A DNA stretch of 64,000 bases, from the NCBI RefSeq assembly GCF_000421165.1, contig NZ_ATWI01000009.1, forward strand, positions 434,001 to 498,000. The letters run 5' to 3'. The stretch's first letter is position 1; each line of letters starts with the position of its first letter. Shown here one piece after another: positions 19,369-29,929 of this stretch. This DNA is from Marinobacter daepoensis DSM 16072 (GTDB lineage Bacteria > Pseudomonadota > Gammaproteobacteria > Pseudomonadales > Oleiphilaceae). Under the pieces are notes generated by a model. The model made no database searches. It saw only the letters and a list, made by a program, of their open reading frames with translations, and was not told where the DNA came from. Position numbers and translations under genes: made by a program.

Positions 19369-21828
19369 ATGTCCGACACTTCTTTGGATGGCCAAAAAAT
19401 CAACGACATGCCAGACATTGCGACGCGTTTGAAACGTTTTCGTGCAGCCTCTCCGCTGTCGTTCAGACTTGTGGCATGGATTCTTTTGTTCAGCTCTGCC
19501 TTTACCCTGCTGGCATCCGGCATCCAGATTTATTCCGATTACCGCGAAGACCTTTCAAAGATTGAACAACGGATGCAGGTTATTGAATCCGGCTATCGGT
19601 CCAGCTTGGCTCAGAGCCTTTGGGCGCTGGATCAGAAACACCTGCAAACCCAGATGGAGGGCATGCTCAGTTTGCCCGATATTGAGCATCTCCGACTCCG
19701 GATCGAGCCCGATTCCGAGCTGGTTATGGGAGAACTTCCCCGGGATACCGACACCCTCACCCACAGCTTCGACCTGGTCTACCACGACGATACTGAGTTC
19801 CACCTGGGAGAGTTGACTATCACCGCCAGCCTGGAACGTCTCTACGATGAACTTCGTCGGCGGGTTGGTTTCATCCTCGCAACTCAGTTCCTGATTGTTT
19901 TCTTCGCCTCGATCCTCATTCTCTGGATTTTCCGGCATCTCGTTACCCGGCACCTCGCGGCCATGGCCGACTACACCCGAGACCTTTCGCTCCGAAACCT
20001 CTCACGCCCACTTGAACTGGACAGGCCCGATACTCCCGCCTTCCAGCGCGACGAACTCGGCATGGTCACGGAAGCGATTAACCAGATGCGCGAACGGTTA
20101 AACGACGACGTGGTTCGCAGAGAACGGGACGAAGCTGAAATCCGGAAATTCTCCAAGGCAATCGATCAAAGCCCCTCTTCCGTCCTGATCTGCGACCGGC
20201 AATGGCGCATTGAATACGCCAATCGGAAGTTCAGCCAATTGACCGGCCATGCAGCGTCTGAAATCACCGGAAAACACCCCTCTGCACTGATTGACCCGGG
20301 CACGGGCTCGATGGAAGCCAGGCAACTCTGGAACTCTATCCGGCTCCAGGTGCAAAGGGTCGGGGTTTGGCAAGGCGAGGTAAACAGCAGCCGCCGAAAC
20401 GGTGAGCGTTACTGGGAGCAACTGGTGGTCACCCCTATAAAAGACCACAACGGCGAATCCACAGGCTATCTGATTCTGGGTGAAGACATCAGTATCCGGA
20501 AACGCTATGAGCAGCAACTGTTACGCCAGGCTAATTACGATATCCTGACCGGGCTGCCTAACCGAATGCTCGCACTCGACCGCCTGAAGCTGGCCCTTGC
20601 CCAGGCACGGCGGGATGAAACCCAGGTCGGAGTGATGTTTCTGGACCTGGATAATTTTAAGCACATCAATGACACCCTTGGCCACGATGCCGGTGACACG
20701 CTGCTGATAGAAGCTGCACGCCGAGTCTCCAGTTGCCTGAGGGGGACCAGCACCGTTGCGCGCCTGGGCGGCGATGAATTTCTGGTTGTACTGCCCGGCC
20801 TGAACGGCGCAGAGGATTCGTGCCAGGTCGCAGAGCGCATCCTCAAGACTTTCTCTCCGCCATTCATGCTTAACGGTCAGGAGGTCTTTGTCACCACCAG
20901 TATTGGCATCGCCACCTTCCCGACCGACTCGGACAACAGCGGAACCCTGCTGCAGCACGCCGATGCCGCCATGTATCAGGCAAAACACAAAGGTAAAAGC
21001 GCCTACGCCCGATTCACCCCCGAGATGAGCGAGGTTTCCCATGAGCGCCTCCAGATGGAATCGCACATGCGAAAAGCGCTAGAGCTCGGGGAGTTTGAAC
21101 TCCACTTCCAGCCAATAGTCGACACCACCAGCGGTGAACTGGTGGCAGCGGAGGCCCTGTTGCGCTGGAATAACCCCGCCATGGGGCTGGTGATGCCAGA
21201 CCGCTTCATCCCCCTCGCTGAAGAGACCGGCCTGATCATCCCCATCGGTGAATGGGTGGTTCGCGAAGCCTGTAAAGCGGCCTATTGCTGGCAAGCCATG
21301 ACTGGTCAGGAGATCAGCATTGCCGTTAACGTCTCCCCCAGACAATTCCGTGACCCCGGCTTCACCGATGCCATCATGCGGGCATTGAACGACAGCAATC
21401 TGAAGCCGGAGCTCCTGGAACTTGAGATTACCGAACGGCTGATTCTGGATAACACGATCGAAACCGCCGATATCCTGAAACAGCTCGATAAGGTCGGGAT
21501 CCGGTTGTCCGTCGATGATTTCGGAACCGGATATTCTGCACTCAGCTACCTGAAGAGTTATCCGTTCGATACGCTCAAGATCGACAAATCATTTGTGCAG
21601 GACGTATTGAAAGAGTCAGAAGACGCCTCCCTGATCCGGGCAATCATCAATATGGCCCACAGCCTGGGCCTGAAGGTGGTCGCAGAAGGCGTTGAGGAAG
21701 AAGCTCAGACGCACTTCCTGAAAGCCGAGCATTGTGACTACTCACAGGGCTACTTTTACAGTCGGCCACTTCCCGAACAGGACTTTATTCACTGGCTCGA
21801 GACCAACGAACGGGCCAATCCCACGTAA
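19369..21828 (+). CDS. Membrane GGDEF-EAL protein with HAMP and PAS domains
   Basis: A cyclic-di-GMP turnover protein of about 819 residues. In order: membrane helix 34-55, periplasmic sensor 56-165, membrane helix 167-188, HAMP-like linker to about 245, PAS about 255-370, GGDEF about 385-545 and EAL about 560-805. The cyclase motif is intact (ARLGGDEFLVVLPG), but the inhibitory RxxD site is RGTS. The phosphodiesterase has AAEALLRW and DDFGTGYSALSYLK, so it may be active too. The start is uncertain: no clear ribosome site precedes 19369; 19408 and a TTG at 19294 are alternatives. It ends 17 bases before ackA. Confidence 0.9.
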   Translation: MSDTSLDGQKINDMPDIATRLKRFRAASPLSFRLVAWILLFSSAFTLLASGIQIYSDYREDLSKIEQRMQVIESGYRSSLAQSLWALDQKHLQTQMEGMLSLPDIEHLRLRIEPDSELVMGELPRDTDTLTHSFDLVYHDDTEFHLGELTITASLERLYDELRRRVGFILATQFLIVFFASILILWIFRHLVTRHLAAMADYTRDLSLRNLSRPLELDRPDTPAFQRDELGMVTEAINQMRERLNDDVVRRERDEAEIRKFSKAIDQSPSSVLICDRQWRIEYANRKFSQLTGHAASEITGKHPSALIDPGTGSMEARQLWNSIRLQVQRVGVWQGEVNSSRRNGERYWEQLVVTPIKDHNGESTGYLILGEDISIRKRYEQQLLRQANYDILTGLPNRMLALDRLKLALAQARRDETQVGVMFLDLDNFKHINDTLGHDAGDTLLIEAARRVSSCLRGTSTVARLGGDEFLVVLPGLNGAEDSCQVAERILKTFSPPFMLNGQEVFVTTSIGIATFPTDSDNSGTLLQHADAAMYQAKHKGKSAYARFTPEMSEVSHERLQMESHMRKALELGEFELHFQPIVDTTSGELVAAEALLRWNNPAMGLVMPDRFIPLAEETGLIIPIGEWVVREACKAAYCWQAMTGQEISIAVNVSPRQFRDPGFTDAIMRALNDSNLKPELLELEITERLILDNTIETADILKQLDKVGIRLSVDDFGTGYSALSYLKSYPFDTLKIDKSFVQDVLKESEDASLIRAIINMAHSLGLKVVAEGVEEEAQTHFLKAEHCDYSQGYFYSRPLPEQDFIHWLETNERANPT

Positions 21829-21844
21829 TTGACACGGCAAAACC

Positions 21845-23047
21845 ATGGACGAATCAATTCTCGTCGTAAACTGTGGCAGTTCCTCGCTGAAACTCGCCTT
21901 GTTTGATCACGACCACCAGAAAATTGCCTCTGCTCTTGCGGAGCGACTGAACCAACCCGACGCCTATGCGAAGATCAGCGGCGACAGCGTCCCGGTGCCT
22001 CTGCCAGCCAACGCGGACCACAATCAGGCCCTGGCTTCGCTGGTAGAGGCCTTCCGGGTCCGCCAATGGATGACCTGCGACCCCATTGCCATTGGCCATC
22101 GGGTGGTTCACGGGGGAGAAACGTTTCGTCAGGCAGTCCTGATTGATCCATCGACCATAACGGCCATAGATAACTGCGCAGCGCTTGCACCACTCCACAA
22201 TCCGGTTAACCTGGCGGGCATCCGGGCAATGCAGTCGTTGTTTCCAGACATTCCTCATGTTGCAGTCTTTGACACCGCCTTCCATCAAACTCTGCCAGCG
22301 CGCGCGTATCGGTACGCCCTGCCAGATCACTGCTATCAGGATTGGGGGATCCGGCGCTATGGTTTCCATGGCACCAGCCACCAGTATATGGCCCAGCAAG
22401 CCGCACAGCGTCTTGGTAAAACCCCTGCCACCACGTCCATCATCTCCGCTCACCTGGGCAACGGATGTAGCATCACCGCCATCCGGGACGGCCTCAGCGT
22501 GGACACCAGCATGGGCCTGACCCCCCTGGAAGGCCTGGTCATGGGCACCCGAAGCGGCGATGTTGATCCCGGTCTGTTCGACTATCTGGCCGCGAGAGGG
22601 ATCAGTTCCGGCGAAGCCCACAGAATGCTCAACAACGACAGCGGCCTGCTTGGACTGTCGGGCCAGACAAATGACATGAGAAGCCTTTGCGAACTTGCCG
22701 ATCACGGCCATGAGCCGTCCCAGTTGGCTATTGATGTTTTCTGTTTCCGACTGGCCCGTTATACCGGTGCCATGACAGCTTCGCTGAGCCACCTGGACGC
22801 CCTGGTATTTACCGGCGGCATTGGTGAAAACAGCCCCCGGATACGCCAGGAAACGGTTAAACACCTTGGATTGCTCGGCATCCGTCTAGACCCGGAACTA
22901 AACCGGAGCCACGGCCAGGTGAGCAACGGGCGAATTGATACACCAGACTCCCGCTACCCCGTGCTGGTGATCCCCACAAACGAAGAACTGGTGATTGCCC
23001 GTGAGGCAGCCCGCCTGGCTGCTGCCGCCGGCAACACCGCTATCTGA
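21845..23047 (+). CDS. ackA: Acetate kinase
   Basis: Interconverts acetyl phosphate plus ADP with acetate plus ATP. The 400-residue protein has the ASKHA phosphate motif VVNCGSSSLKLALF at the N-terminus, the arginine in IGHRVVHGG, the RRYGFHGTSH signature and FTGGIGENSP near the end. It forms an operon with pta after 17 bases, the common acetate overflow/assimilation pair. The ribosome site is weak, so translation may depend partly on the upstream GGDEF-EAL gene, which ends 17 bases earlier. Confidence 0.97.
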   Translation: MDESILVVNCGSSSLKLALFDHDHQKIASALAERLNQPDAYAKISGDSVPVPLPANADHNQALASLVEAFRVRQWMTCDPIAIGHRVVHGGETFRQAVLIDPSTITAIDNCAALAPLHNPVNLAGIRAMQSLFPDIPHVAVFDTAFHQTLPARAYRYALPDHCYQDWGIRRYGFHGTSHQYMAQQAAQRLGKTPATTSIISAHLGNGCSITAIRDGLSVDTSMGLTPLEGLVMGTRSGDVDPGLFDYLAARGISSGEAHRMLNNDSGLLGLSGQTNDMRSLCELADHGHEPSQLAIDVFCFRLARYTGAMTASLSHLDALVFTGGIGENSPRIRQETVKHLGLLGIRLDPELNRSHGQVSNGRIDTPDSRYPVLVIPTNEELVIAREAARLAAAAGNTAI

Positions 23048-23064
23048 CGAGATCAGGATACATC

Positions 23065-25218
23065 ATGGCAAAAAGTCTATTTCTGGCCCCGACTTCCCTG
23101 GACTCAGGCCTCACCTCGGTTTGCCTGGGGTTACTTCGGGCCCTGGAGCGTGAAGGCGTCAGCGTTGGCTTCTATAAACCCTTCAGTCAATCGGTGCATC
23201 GGGGTGAAGCCCTTCACAACGACGGCAAGGATTCTTCCGTCGCCTTTGTCCGGGCACGCAGCCACCTGCAACCACCCAACCCGATCCCGCTGAAAAAAGC
23301 CCAGCAGCTACTGAATCACGGCAAAGCCGACCTACTGATGGAGAACATCGTCGGGGAATACCAGAAGGTCGCCAACGAGGTTGATGTGGTGATTATTGAA
23401 GGCCTGGTTCCCGACCGGAGTGAAGCCTACATCGCACGTCTGAATGTGGAGGTGGCCCGCAACCTGGGCTCTGAAGTCATACTCGTAAGCACACCCAAAA
23501 GCTGCACACCCGGTGAGCTGGATGAAGAACTCGACTTCTCCGCCCGGCTGTTCGCTGCACCTTCGGACCCGGACGTCATTGCAGTCATCCTCAACAAGGT
23601 TGGCGAGCCCCAGAAGTCCGGTTTGGCCCTGAACCTGCCTCCTTCCAGCGATGCCACCGACATCGACTACCAGTCCTCCTGCAGGGTCTTTTCCACTGGC
23701 CGGTTCCAGTTACTCGCTCAGATCCCCTGGCAGCCTCAACTTCTGGCCCCCAGAGTATCCGACGTCGCCCGTGAACTGGGGGTGCCGGTTCTGCACGAAG
23801 GCCAGATGGAAACCCGACGCGTCCAACGCGTGTCTGTCTGTGCCCGAACAATCCGCAACATGACCGACACTCTGAAACCCGGAACCCTGATGGTAACCCC
23901 CGGCGACCGCGAAGACATCGTGGTCGCCACGGCGGTTGCTGCGCTGAATGGCGTACCACTGGCGGGCCTGATGCTAACCGGTGGGCTTATGCCCGACGAC
24001 CGGGTCATTGAACTTTGCCGCCGGGCGCTGGATACCGGCCTTCCGGTTCTCAGCTCCGAAACCAATACGTACGAAAGCGCCCATATGCTGGCCAATCTCT
24101 CAGCCGCCATCCCGATTGACGATCCAGAGCGCATTGAAGAGGCGATGGAATCCGTAGCCCGTCGTATCAACACTCAATGGCTTCAGGAGCACCTGAAAGT
24201 TCAGAGACAAAGCCGCCTGGCACCACCGGCCTTCCGTTACCAGCTTTCAGAACGGGCAAGAGCCGCAGCAAAACGCATTGTCTTGCCCGAAGGTTGTGAG
24301 CCAAGAACCATTCAGGCCGCGATCATCTGCCACCAGCGAAGGCTTGCCCATTGCGTGTTGATTGGCGACCCACATGAGATCCGCTCAGTCGCGACCTCTC
24401 AGGGGGTCGAGCTGCCGGACGATCTGGAAATCATTCACCCACCCTCGGTTCGGGACCGATTCATCGCTCCCATGGTGGAGTTAAGGAAACACAAAGGCCT
24501 GACGCCGGAGATGGCCGAGGCCATGCTGGAAGATAATGTGGTTCTGGGCACCATGATGGTCGCCATGGACGAAGCTGACGGCCTCGTCTCCGGTGCCATT
24601 CATACCACAGCCAACACCGTTCGGCCGGCCCTGCAGCTGATCAAGACCCACGATAACGCCAAGGTGGTCTCGTCCGTCTTCTTCATGCTACTGCCGCAAC
24701 AGGTTCTTGTTTACGGCGATTGCGCGATCAATCCCGACCCGAACGCCGAGGAACTGGCCGACATCGCCATCCAGAGCGCCGAATCTGCAGAAGCCTTTGG
24801 TATAGAGCCTGTGGTGGCCATGATCAGCTACAGCACCGGCGAGTCTGGCAGTGGCGAGGACGTCGACAAAGTACGGGAAGCCACCCGGATTGCCCGGGAA
24901 AGGCGTCCGGACCTGTTGATCGATGGCCCGCTTCAATACGACGCCGCCGCCATCGAAAGCGTGGCAAAATCGAAAGCTCCCAACAGTCGGGTAGCGGGTA
25001 AAGCCACGGTTTTTGTCTTCCCGGATCTCAACACTGGCAACACCACGTACAAAGCCGTTCAGCGTAGCGCCAATGTCGTGAGTGTCGGGCCAATGCTGCA
25101 GGGTCTGAGAAAGCCAGTAAATGATCTTTCTCGTGGCGCGCTGGTAGAAGACATCGTCTTTACCATTGCACTGACTGCGGTGCAGGCCAAGCAGGTAGAG
25201 GAGGCGGGAGCCGGCTGA
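23065..25218 (+). CDS. pta: Phosphate acetyltransferase (long form)
   Basis: Converts acetyl-CoA and phosphate to acetyl phosphate and CoA. The 717-residue length is the long, three-domain type: an N-terminal BioD-like P-loop-fold domain (LFLAPTSLDSGLTSVCLG), a central DRTGG domain with the ligand-sensing role (about 225-335), and the catalytic PTA_PTB domain (about 390-710) with VSGAIHTTANTVRPALQ and PDLNTGNTTYKAVQR. TCAGGATACATC precedes the ATG. It follows ackA and ends at a hairpin shared with der. Confidence 0.97.
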   Translation: MAKSLFLAPTSLDSGLTSVCLGLLRALEREGVSVGFYKPFSQSVHRGEALHNDGKDSSVAFVRARSHLQPPNPIPLKKAQQLLNHGKADLLMENIVGEYQKVANEVDVVIIEGLVPDRSEAYIARLNVEVARNLGSEVILVSTPKSCTPGELDEELDFSARLFAAPSDPDVIAVILNKVGEPQKSGLALNLPPSSDATDIDYQSSCRVFSTGRFQLLAQIPWQPQLLAPRVSDVARELGVPVLHEGQMETRRVQRVSVCARTIRNMTDTLKPGTLMVTPGDREDIVVATAVAALNGVPLAGLMLTGGLMPDDRVIELCRRALDTGLPVLSSETNTYESAHMLANLSAAIPIDDPERIEEAMESVARRINTQWLQEHLKVQRQSRLAPPAFRYQLSERARAAAKRIVLPEGCEPRTIQAAIICHQRRLAHCVLIGDPHEIRSVATSQGVELPDDLEIIHPPSVRDRFIAPMVELRKHKGLTPEMAEAMLEDNVVLGTMMVAMDEADGLVSGAIHTTANTVRPALQLIKTHDNAKVVSSVFFMLLPQQVLVYGDCAINPDPNAEELADIAIQSAESAEAFGIEPVVAMISYSTGESGSGEDVDKVREATRIARERRPDLLIDGPLQYDAAAIESVAKSKAPNSRVAGKATVFVFPDLNTGNTTYKAVQRSANVVSVGPMLQGLRKPVNDLSRGALVEDIVFTIALTAVQAKQVEEAGAG

Positions 25219-25239
25219 CCAGGCTCCCTGAGGGCGCTC

Positions 25240-25278
25240 CCCGGCAGATCAGCGTTTAACGCTCTTTTGCCGGGTTTT
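25240..25278. terminator. Hairpin between pta and der
   Basis: CCCGGCA (25240-25246) pairs with TGCCGGG (25268-25274), enclosing a smaller AGCGT/ACGCT stem; TTTT follows on the plus strand. It covers the last codons of der, so the two ends are tightly packed. Confidence 0.45.
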
Positions 25279-26670
25279 CCTGATCCGGCGACCTTTCTTA
25301 AGATCGTTGTCTTTCTTGACCTTCTGCCGCGGCGTTAGCCGATCTACCTTGTTGGCAAAGGGGTTCTCTCCGGATCTGAACTCGAAGCGAATGGGCGCTC
25401 CCACCACTTTCAGGACCTTCCGGAACGTATTTTCCAGATAACGCTTGTAGGCACCAGGCAGCGAATCCACCTGATTACCATGAACCACCACGACAGGTGG
25501 ATTCGAGCCGCCCTGGTGAGCGTAGCGGAGTTTGATACGTCGCCCGTGGACCATCGGTGGCTGATGTTGAGCAACCGCATCCTGGAGAATCGCGGTCAGG
25601 CGGTTTGTGGGCCACTTGGCCATGGCGGACTCGTAACAGGCCTGAACGGACTCATACATGGTCCCGACACCCGTTCCGTGTAACGCCGATATGTAATATT
25701 TGTCGGCATAATCCAGAAAGTCGAGGCGCCTGGCCACCTGCTCTTTTACCCGGCCGCGATCTTCCGGGTCCATCCCATCCCACTTGTTGACAGCGATAAC
25801 CAGTGACCGGCCAGCATCCAGAACAAAGCCTATCAAGTGCAGATCCTGGTCCACGAGCCCTTCACGCGCATCAATCACCAGAATCACCACGTGGGCATCG
25901 TCAATTGCCTGCAGCGTCTTGATGATGGAGAACTTCTCAACGGTTTCCCGAACGTTCTTGCGGCGGCGAACCCCGGCTGTATCAATCAGGGTATATTGAT
26001 GGCCCTGGCGCTCGTAGGGAATGTACACGCTATCACGAGTGGTCCCCGGCATGTCGTAGACCACCACACGGTCTTCGCCCAGCATCCGGTTCACCAACGT
26101 GGACTTACCAACGTTTGGCCGCCCGACCACACCAATCCGTATGCCCGGATAACGGTCTGCCCGATCCTGCTCTTCGGGATCTACGGGCTCCGGCAAGAGA
26201 GTTTCAAGCAGCGAAAGGATTCCGCGGTTATGGGCGGCAGCAATCAGGAACGTAGACTCAAACCCCAGGCGGTAAAAATCTGCCGCGGCGACGTCCGGGT
26301 CCTGCCCGTCGGTTTTGTTAACCACCAGATGGGCCTGCTTCCCGGATTTACGCAAATAATCGGCGATCATCTCATCACCGGCCGTCAGGCCTGCCCGGCC
26401 ATCGACCAGGAACAGAACAATATCGGCTTCCTCGACAGCCTGCAAAGACTGACGAGCCATCTCCGCATCAATACCCGCCTCGTCGCCAGTCAATCCACCG
26501 GTATCAATGACAATAAATTTCTGACCCTCATAGTTTCCCTCACCGTACTTACGATCACGGGTCAGTCCAGGAAAATCCGCCACAAGGGCATCCCTTGAAC
26601 GGGTCATCTGGTTGAACAACGTGGATTTGCCAACGTTAGGGCGTCCCACAAGGGCAATAACTGGGGTCAT
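25249..26670 (-). CDS. der: Ribosome biogenesis GTPase Der (EngA)
   Basis: A 473-residue GTPase with two tandem G domains and a C-terminal KH-like domain; it acts in maturation of the 50S ribosomal subunit. The first G1 motif ([16 protein letters not shown]) is at the N-terminus and the second ([16 protein letters not shown]) near residue 185; NKTD and NKWD are the G4 motifs. The C-terminus is a very basic tail ([16 protein letters not shown]). It is the last gene of the hisS-yfgM-bamB-der run. Confidence 0.98.
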   Translation of the reverse strand: MTPVIALVGRPNVGKSTLFNQMTRSRDALVADFPGLTRDRKYGEGNYEGQKFIVIDTGGLTGDEAGIDAEMARQSLQAVEEADIVLFLVDGRAGLTAGDEMIADYLRKSGKQAHLVVNKTDGQDPDVAAADFYRLGFESTFLIAAAHNRGILSLLETLLPEPVDPEEQDRADRYPGIRIGVVGRPNVGKSTLVNRMLGEDRVVVYDMPGTTRDSVYIPYERQGHQYTLIDTAGVRRRKNVRETVEKFSIIKTLQAIDDAHVVILVIDAREGLVDQDLHLIGFVLDAGRSLVIAVNKWDGMDPEDRGRVKEQVARRLDFLDYADKYYISALHGTGVGTMYESVQACYESAMAKWPTNRLTAILQDAVAQHQPPMVHGRRIKLRYAHQGGSNPPVVVVHGNQVDSLPGAYKRYLENTFRKVLKVVGAPIRFEFRSGENPFANKVDRLTPRQKVKKDNDLKKGRRIRKTRQKSVKR

Positions 26671-26698
26671 AATGATCTGCTATTCAAGAAACCAGAAA

Positions 26699-26729
26699 CC
26701 CGGCATCACAGGCGTAAACCTGGGCCGGG
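26699..26729 (-). other. Intercistronic hairpin between bamB and der
   Basis: CCCGGC / GCCGGG arms enclose CAGG/CCTG. It may stabilise or partly terminate the upstream message; no good T-tract follows. Confidence 0.35.
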
Positions 26730-26748
26730 CATTAAATTCAGGGCGGGA

Positions 26749-27918
26749 TCAGTCGTCCTGCTCGATCTTCAGGACGGCCATTTTTCCGCCATTGCCGAAA
26801 ACAAGAAGCTTACCACCTTCCATCAACTGAACCGGTACGCGGATACCGTCACTGTCAAATTTTTTCTGCCCCTGCAAACTGCCGTCACTGGCGGACAGAA
26901 CATGAAGGTAGCCCTCAAAATCGCCTACGACCACGTAATCGCCAGAGACCGCCGGGCGAGTCAACTGACGCCAGGACAGGTTATCCTGTACCCAGAGCTC
27001 ACGACGGTCGCTGCCCCGAAGCGCTACAACATCCCCGTTTGCCGATGCAAGAAAGATGTTCCCGCCCCCAAGGGCTGGCGAATGGAAGCTGGACGCACGA
27101 CGACTCCAGATTTCCTGCCCGGACCGAATATCAACCAGCGCCAGCTTTCCCTGATAGCCGGCCACCATAATGGCTGAATCCAGAACCAGGGGCTGTCCGC
27201 CGATATCAACCAGCCGTTCCAGTTCGGTACGCCCCTGTGGTTGTCCTACCTCATACTGCCAGACCGGTTGTCCGTCGGCAGCCGTCAGGGCAATCACCCG
27301 ACCGTTCGAAAACGACGAGATTACAATATCGCCGCCCACCAGGGGCTCGGCAGCCGTTCTCACAGTCAACACCGGCACCTGAGCTTCGTACTGCCAGCGC
27401 TGCTCGCCATCGGCGACATCGTGCGCAATGACGCGACCATCCGTGGTCTGCACCACCACAAGATTCCCGTTGGACTGGGGCGCAGCCATAACTTCCGTTG
27501 GCAGAGAGGACCGCCAGACCTCCTCCCCATCCTCGGAAGAAAGCGCCACAAGCTCCGCATCCCGAGTGACCAGGTAAACATGGCGGTTGTCGGCACCTGG
27601 GCCAGCAAAGAAACGGTCTTCATATTCTTTCTGCCAGATGACCTCACCGTCATCTGGCGTCACAGCAACCACAATACCGTCCGCGGAGGCAGCGTAAATC
27701 ACGCTGCCCGCATACAGAGGTGCCATCTGTAGAAACTGGTCATCGTGGCCATCACCAACAGACATGCTCCAGAGCGTATCCAGCTCAACCGATTCGCGAA
27801 TCTCCGGCAACGGTGCAGGCTGTTCGAAGGTATCCGTTGAACTACAGCCGGACAGCCCGATAGCCAGCCCACAGACAACGGAGACGATCCCGGCTCTGAG
27901 CGAACGCCCGGCAAACAT
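26749..27918 (-). CDS. bamB: Outer membrane assembly lipoprotein BamB
   Basis: A lipoprotein of the BAM complex that inserts beta-barrel proteins into the outer membrane. The 389-residue precursor has a lipobox (LAIGLSGC, Cys25) and then eight-bladed propeller repeats of PQQ type, each with patterns like DGEVIWQKEY, DGEEVWRSSL and DGEQRWQYEA. The ATG overlaps the yfgM stop codon as TGATG, indicating coupled translation. It precedes der, the common order in this group. Confidence 0.96.
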   Translation of the reverse strand: MFAGRSLRAGIVSVVCGLAIGLSGCSSTDTFEQPAPLPEIRESVELDTLWSMSVGDGHDDQFLQMAPLYAGSVIYAASADGIVVAVTPDDGEVIWQKEYEDRFFAGPGADNRHVYLVTRDAELVALSSEDGEEVWRSSLPTEVMAAPQSNGNLVVVQTTDGRVIAHDVADGEQRWQYEAQVPVLTVRTAAEPLVGGDIVISSFSNGRVIALTAADGQPVWQYEVGQPQGRTELERLVDIGGQPLVLDSAIMVAGYQGKLALVDIRSGQEIWSRRASSFHSPALGGGNIFLASANGDVVALRGSDRRELWVQDNLSWRQLTRPAVSGDYVVVGDFEGYLHVLSASDGSLQGQKKFDSDGIRVPVQLMEGGKLLVFGNGGKMAVLKIEQDD

Positions 27919-28571
27919 CAGGCGTCCTCCCCGACACCAAGGTCTGACAACTTCAACTCAAGGACACCACTGCGGCCCTGTTGACTTTGTTCTCTCGCCG
28001 CCAGATACGCCTCCCGGGCACCTTCCTGATCACCTTTAGCCAACAATACATCGCCTTTCAGCTCGGAAAAAATAGCCGAAAACGCGTCCGGGCTTTTGGC
28101 ACCGTCAATCGTCGAGAGTGCAGCGTCATGTTCACCGGCCGCAAACTGTGCCCGGGCAAGACGGTTACGGATAACCAACTCCAGAGCGGGGTGCTCAGCA
28201 GATTTCTCCAAAGCCCAGGTCAGCGACTCGACAGCCGCCGCGGGATCACTCCCCTCAACCAGCTGAGCACGGGCCAGTACAAGATTGCCGTAGATTGCAT
28301 AGGCGCTGTCGCCATGCTCATCACGCAGTGTCTCAGCCACGAATCCCACGGTATTCGCAGACTCCTCATCACCTGACGAATAAGCGTTCAGCAAGTTTGC
28401 AAACTGGCTGGCCGCTTCTGCGCGCTGCTGCGCTTCGTGGTTCTGCCAGGCCTGCCAACCAAACACAATCGCCAGGGCTGCACCAACACCGATCAGCAGT
28501 GAGCTACCGTTATTCTTCCACCAGTCCTTGATCGCCTGGACCTGTTCTTCTTCGGTACGCAACTCCGCCAT
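27918..28571 (-). CDS. yfgM: YfgM/PpiD-type ancillary translocon protein
   Basis: A 217-residue inner membrane protein with one N-terminal helix (about residues 22-42, SSLLIGVGAALAIVFGW) and a periplasmic TPR-like domain. In enteric bacteria YfgM works with PpiD at the SecYEG translocon and hands clients to periplasmic chaperones. The start MAELRTEEEQVQAIKDWW is typical. It sits between hisS and bamB, and its stop overlaps the bamB start, which links it to envelope protein assembly. Confidence 0.9.
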   Translation of the reverse strand: MAELRTEEEQVQAIKDWWKNNGSSLLIGVGAALAIVFGWQAWQNHEAQQRAEAASQFANLLNAYSSGDEESANTVGFVAETLRDEHGDSAYAIYGNLVLARAQLVEGSDPAAAVESLTWALEKSAEHPALELVIRNRLARAQFAAGEHDAALSTIDGAKSPDAFSAIFSELKGDVLLAKGDQEGAREAYLAAREQSQQGRSGVLELKLSDLGVGEDA

Positions 28572-28618
28572 GAAAACTCCTGTTGTCCGTTGTAACTGCC
28601 TGTTTAGTTAAATACTGA

Positions 28619-29893
28619 TTAGAGCAGACCCGCAAGAACCCCGGCCAACTCAGCCTGGGCAACGTCCTGCTGAGGCTCATCGTCGCGAAGCGGTTTAAGC
28701 CCAACGGTGCCCTGAGCGATTTCGTTCTCACCCAGAATAATTGCGTAGCGGGCACCACTGCGATCGGCTTTTTTCATCTGACTCTTGAAGCTGCCGCCGC
28801 CGCAATGGGAAACGACCATTGCACCCGGCAATTCGTTACGCAGGGTCTCCGCCAGCGCCATCGCTGGTACCACAGCCTGCTCCCCCATCGCCGTTACGTA
28901 GACATCTGCCTGGTTGTTCACATGATCAGGCACCAGACCAAGGGTCTCAAGTAGCAAAATCAGACGCTCAAGCCCCATCGCAAATCCGACGGCCACCGTT
29001 GACTTACCGCCCAACTGCTCCACGAGGCCATCGTAACGACCACCGGCGCAGATGGTTCCCTGAGCTCCCAGGCTTTCGGTAATCCACTCGAACACGGTTT
29101 TACCGTAATAGTCGAGACCACGCACCAGAGCAGGGTTCTCGGTATACGGTACGCCAGCTGCATCCAGCATCGCTTTCAGCTGATCGTAATGTTGGCGCGA
29201 CTCGTCATCCAGATAATCATCCAGGCTGGGAGCCCCCTGAAGAATGTCACGGGTGGCCGGGTCTTTGCTGTCCAGAATCCTTAATGGGTTGGTCGACAGC
29301 CTGCGTTTGCTGTCTTCGTCCAACTGCTCTCTGAACTGTTCCAGATACTGCACCAACGCTTCCCGGTAGACTTTACGGGATGCACTGGTACCAATGGAAT
29401 TGATCTCAAGCCGGGCATGATCGGCCAAGCCAAGGGCTTTCCAGAGCCTCGCGGTGAGTATCAGCAGTTCGGCGTCAATATCCGGACCGGCCATACCGAA
29501 ACATTCAACACCAATCTGGTGGAACTGGCGGTAACGACCTTTCTGGGGGCGCTCATGACGAAACATCGCGCCGGTATACCAGAGCCGTCGGGTCTGATTG
29601 AATAGCAACCCATGCTCTTCCGACGCCCGGACACACCCTGCCGTTCCTTCAGGACGCAGAGTAAGACTGTCTCCGTTGCGGTCATCAAAGGTATACATTT
29701 CCTTTTCAACGATATCGGTGACTTCACCGATCGAGCGTTTGAAAAGTTCCGTATGCTCCACCACGGGCATACGGATTTCCTGGTACCCATATTGCCCGAG
29801 CACTTGCCGAACGGTTGACTCAACATACTGCCAGACGGGTGTCTGCTCCGGCAGAATATCGTTCATCCCCCGGATTGCCTGAATCTTTGCCAA
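28619..29893 (-). CDS. hisS: Histidyl-tRNA synthetase
   Basis: Charges tRNA-His; class II synthetase of 424 residues. The N-terminus [20 protein letters not shown] and the motif 2 region [18 protein letters not shown] are characteristic, and the histidine-binding [16 protein letters not shown] and the [14 protein letters not shown] loop are intact. The C-terminal anticodon domain is complete. The start codon is TTG at 29893, with CAGGATTTTATT upstream; no ATG gives the conserved N-terminus. Confidence 0.97.
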   Translation of the reverse strand: MAKIQAIRGMNDILPEQTPVWQYVESTVRQVLGQYGYQEIRMPVVEHTELFKRSIGEVTDIVEKEMYTFDDRNGDSLTLRPEGTAGCVRASEEHGLLFNQTRRLWYTGAMFRHERPQKGRYRQFHQIGVECFGMAGPDIDAELLILTARLWKALGLADHARLEINSIGTSASRKVYREALVQYLEQFREQLDEDSKRRLSTNPLRILDSKDPATRDILQGAPSLDDYLDDESRQHYDQLKAMLDAAGVPYTENPALVRGLDYYGKTVFEWITESLGAQGTICAGGRYDGLVEQLGGKSTVAVGFAMGLERLILLLETLGLVPDHVNNQADVYVTAMGEQAVVPAMALAETLRNELPGAMVVSHCGGGSFKSQMKKADRSGARYAIILGENEIAQGTVGLKPLRDDEPQQDVAQAELAGVLAGLL

Positions 29894-29929
29894 AATAAAA
29901 TCCTGATGTGTTTCTGAAATCGTTTCGGG

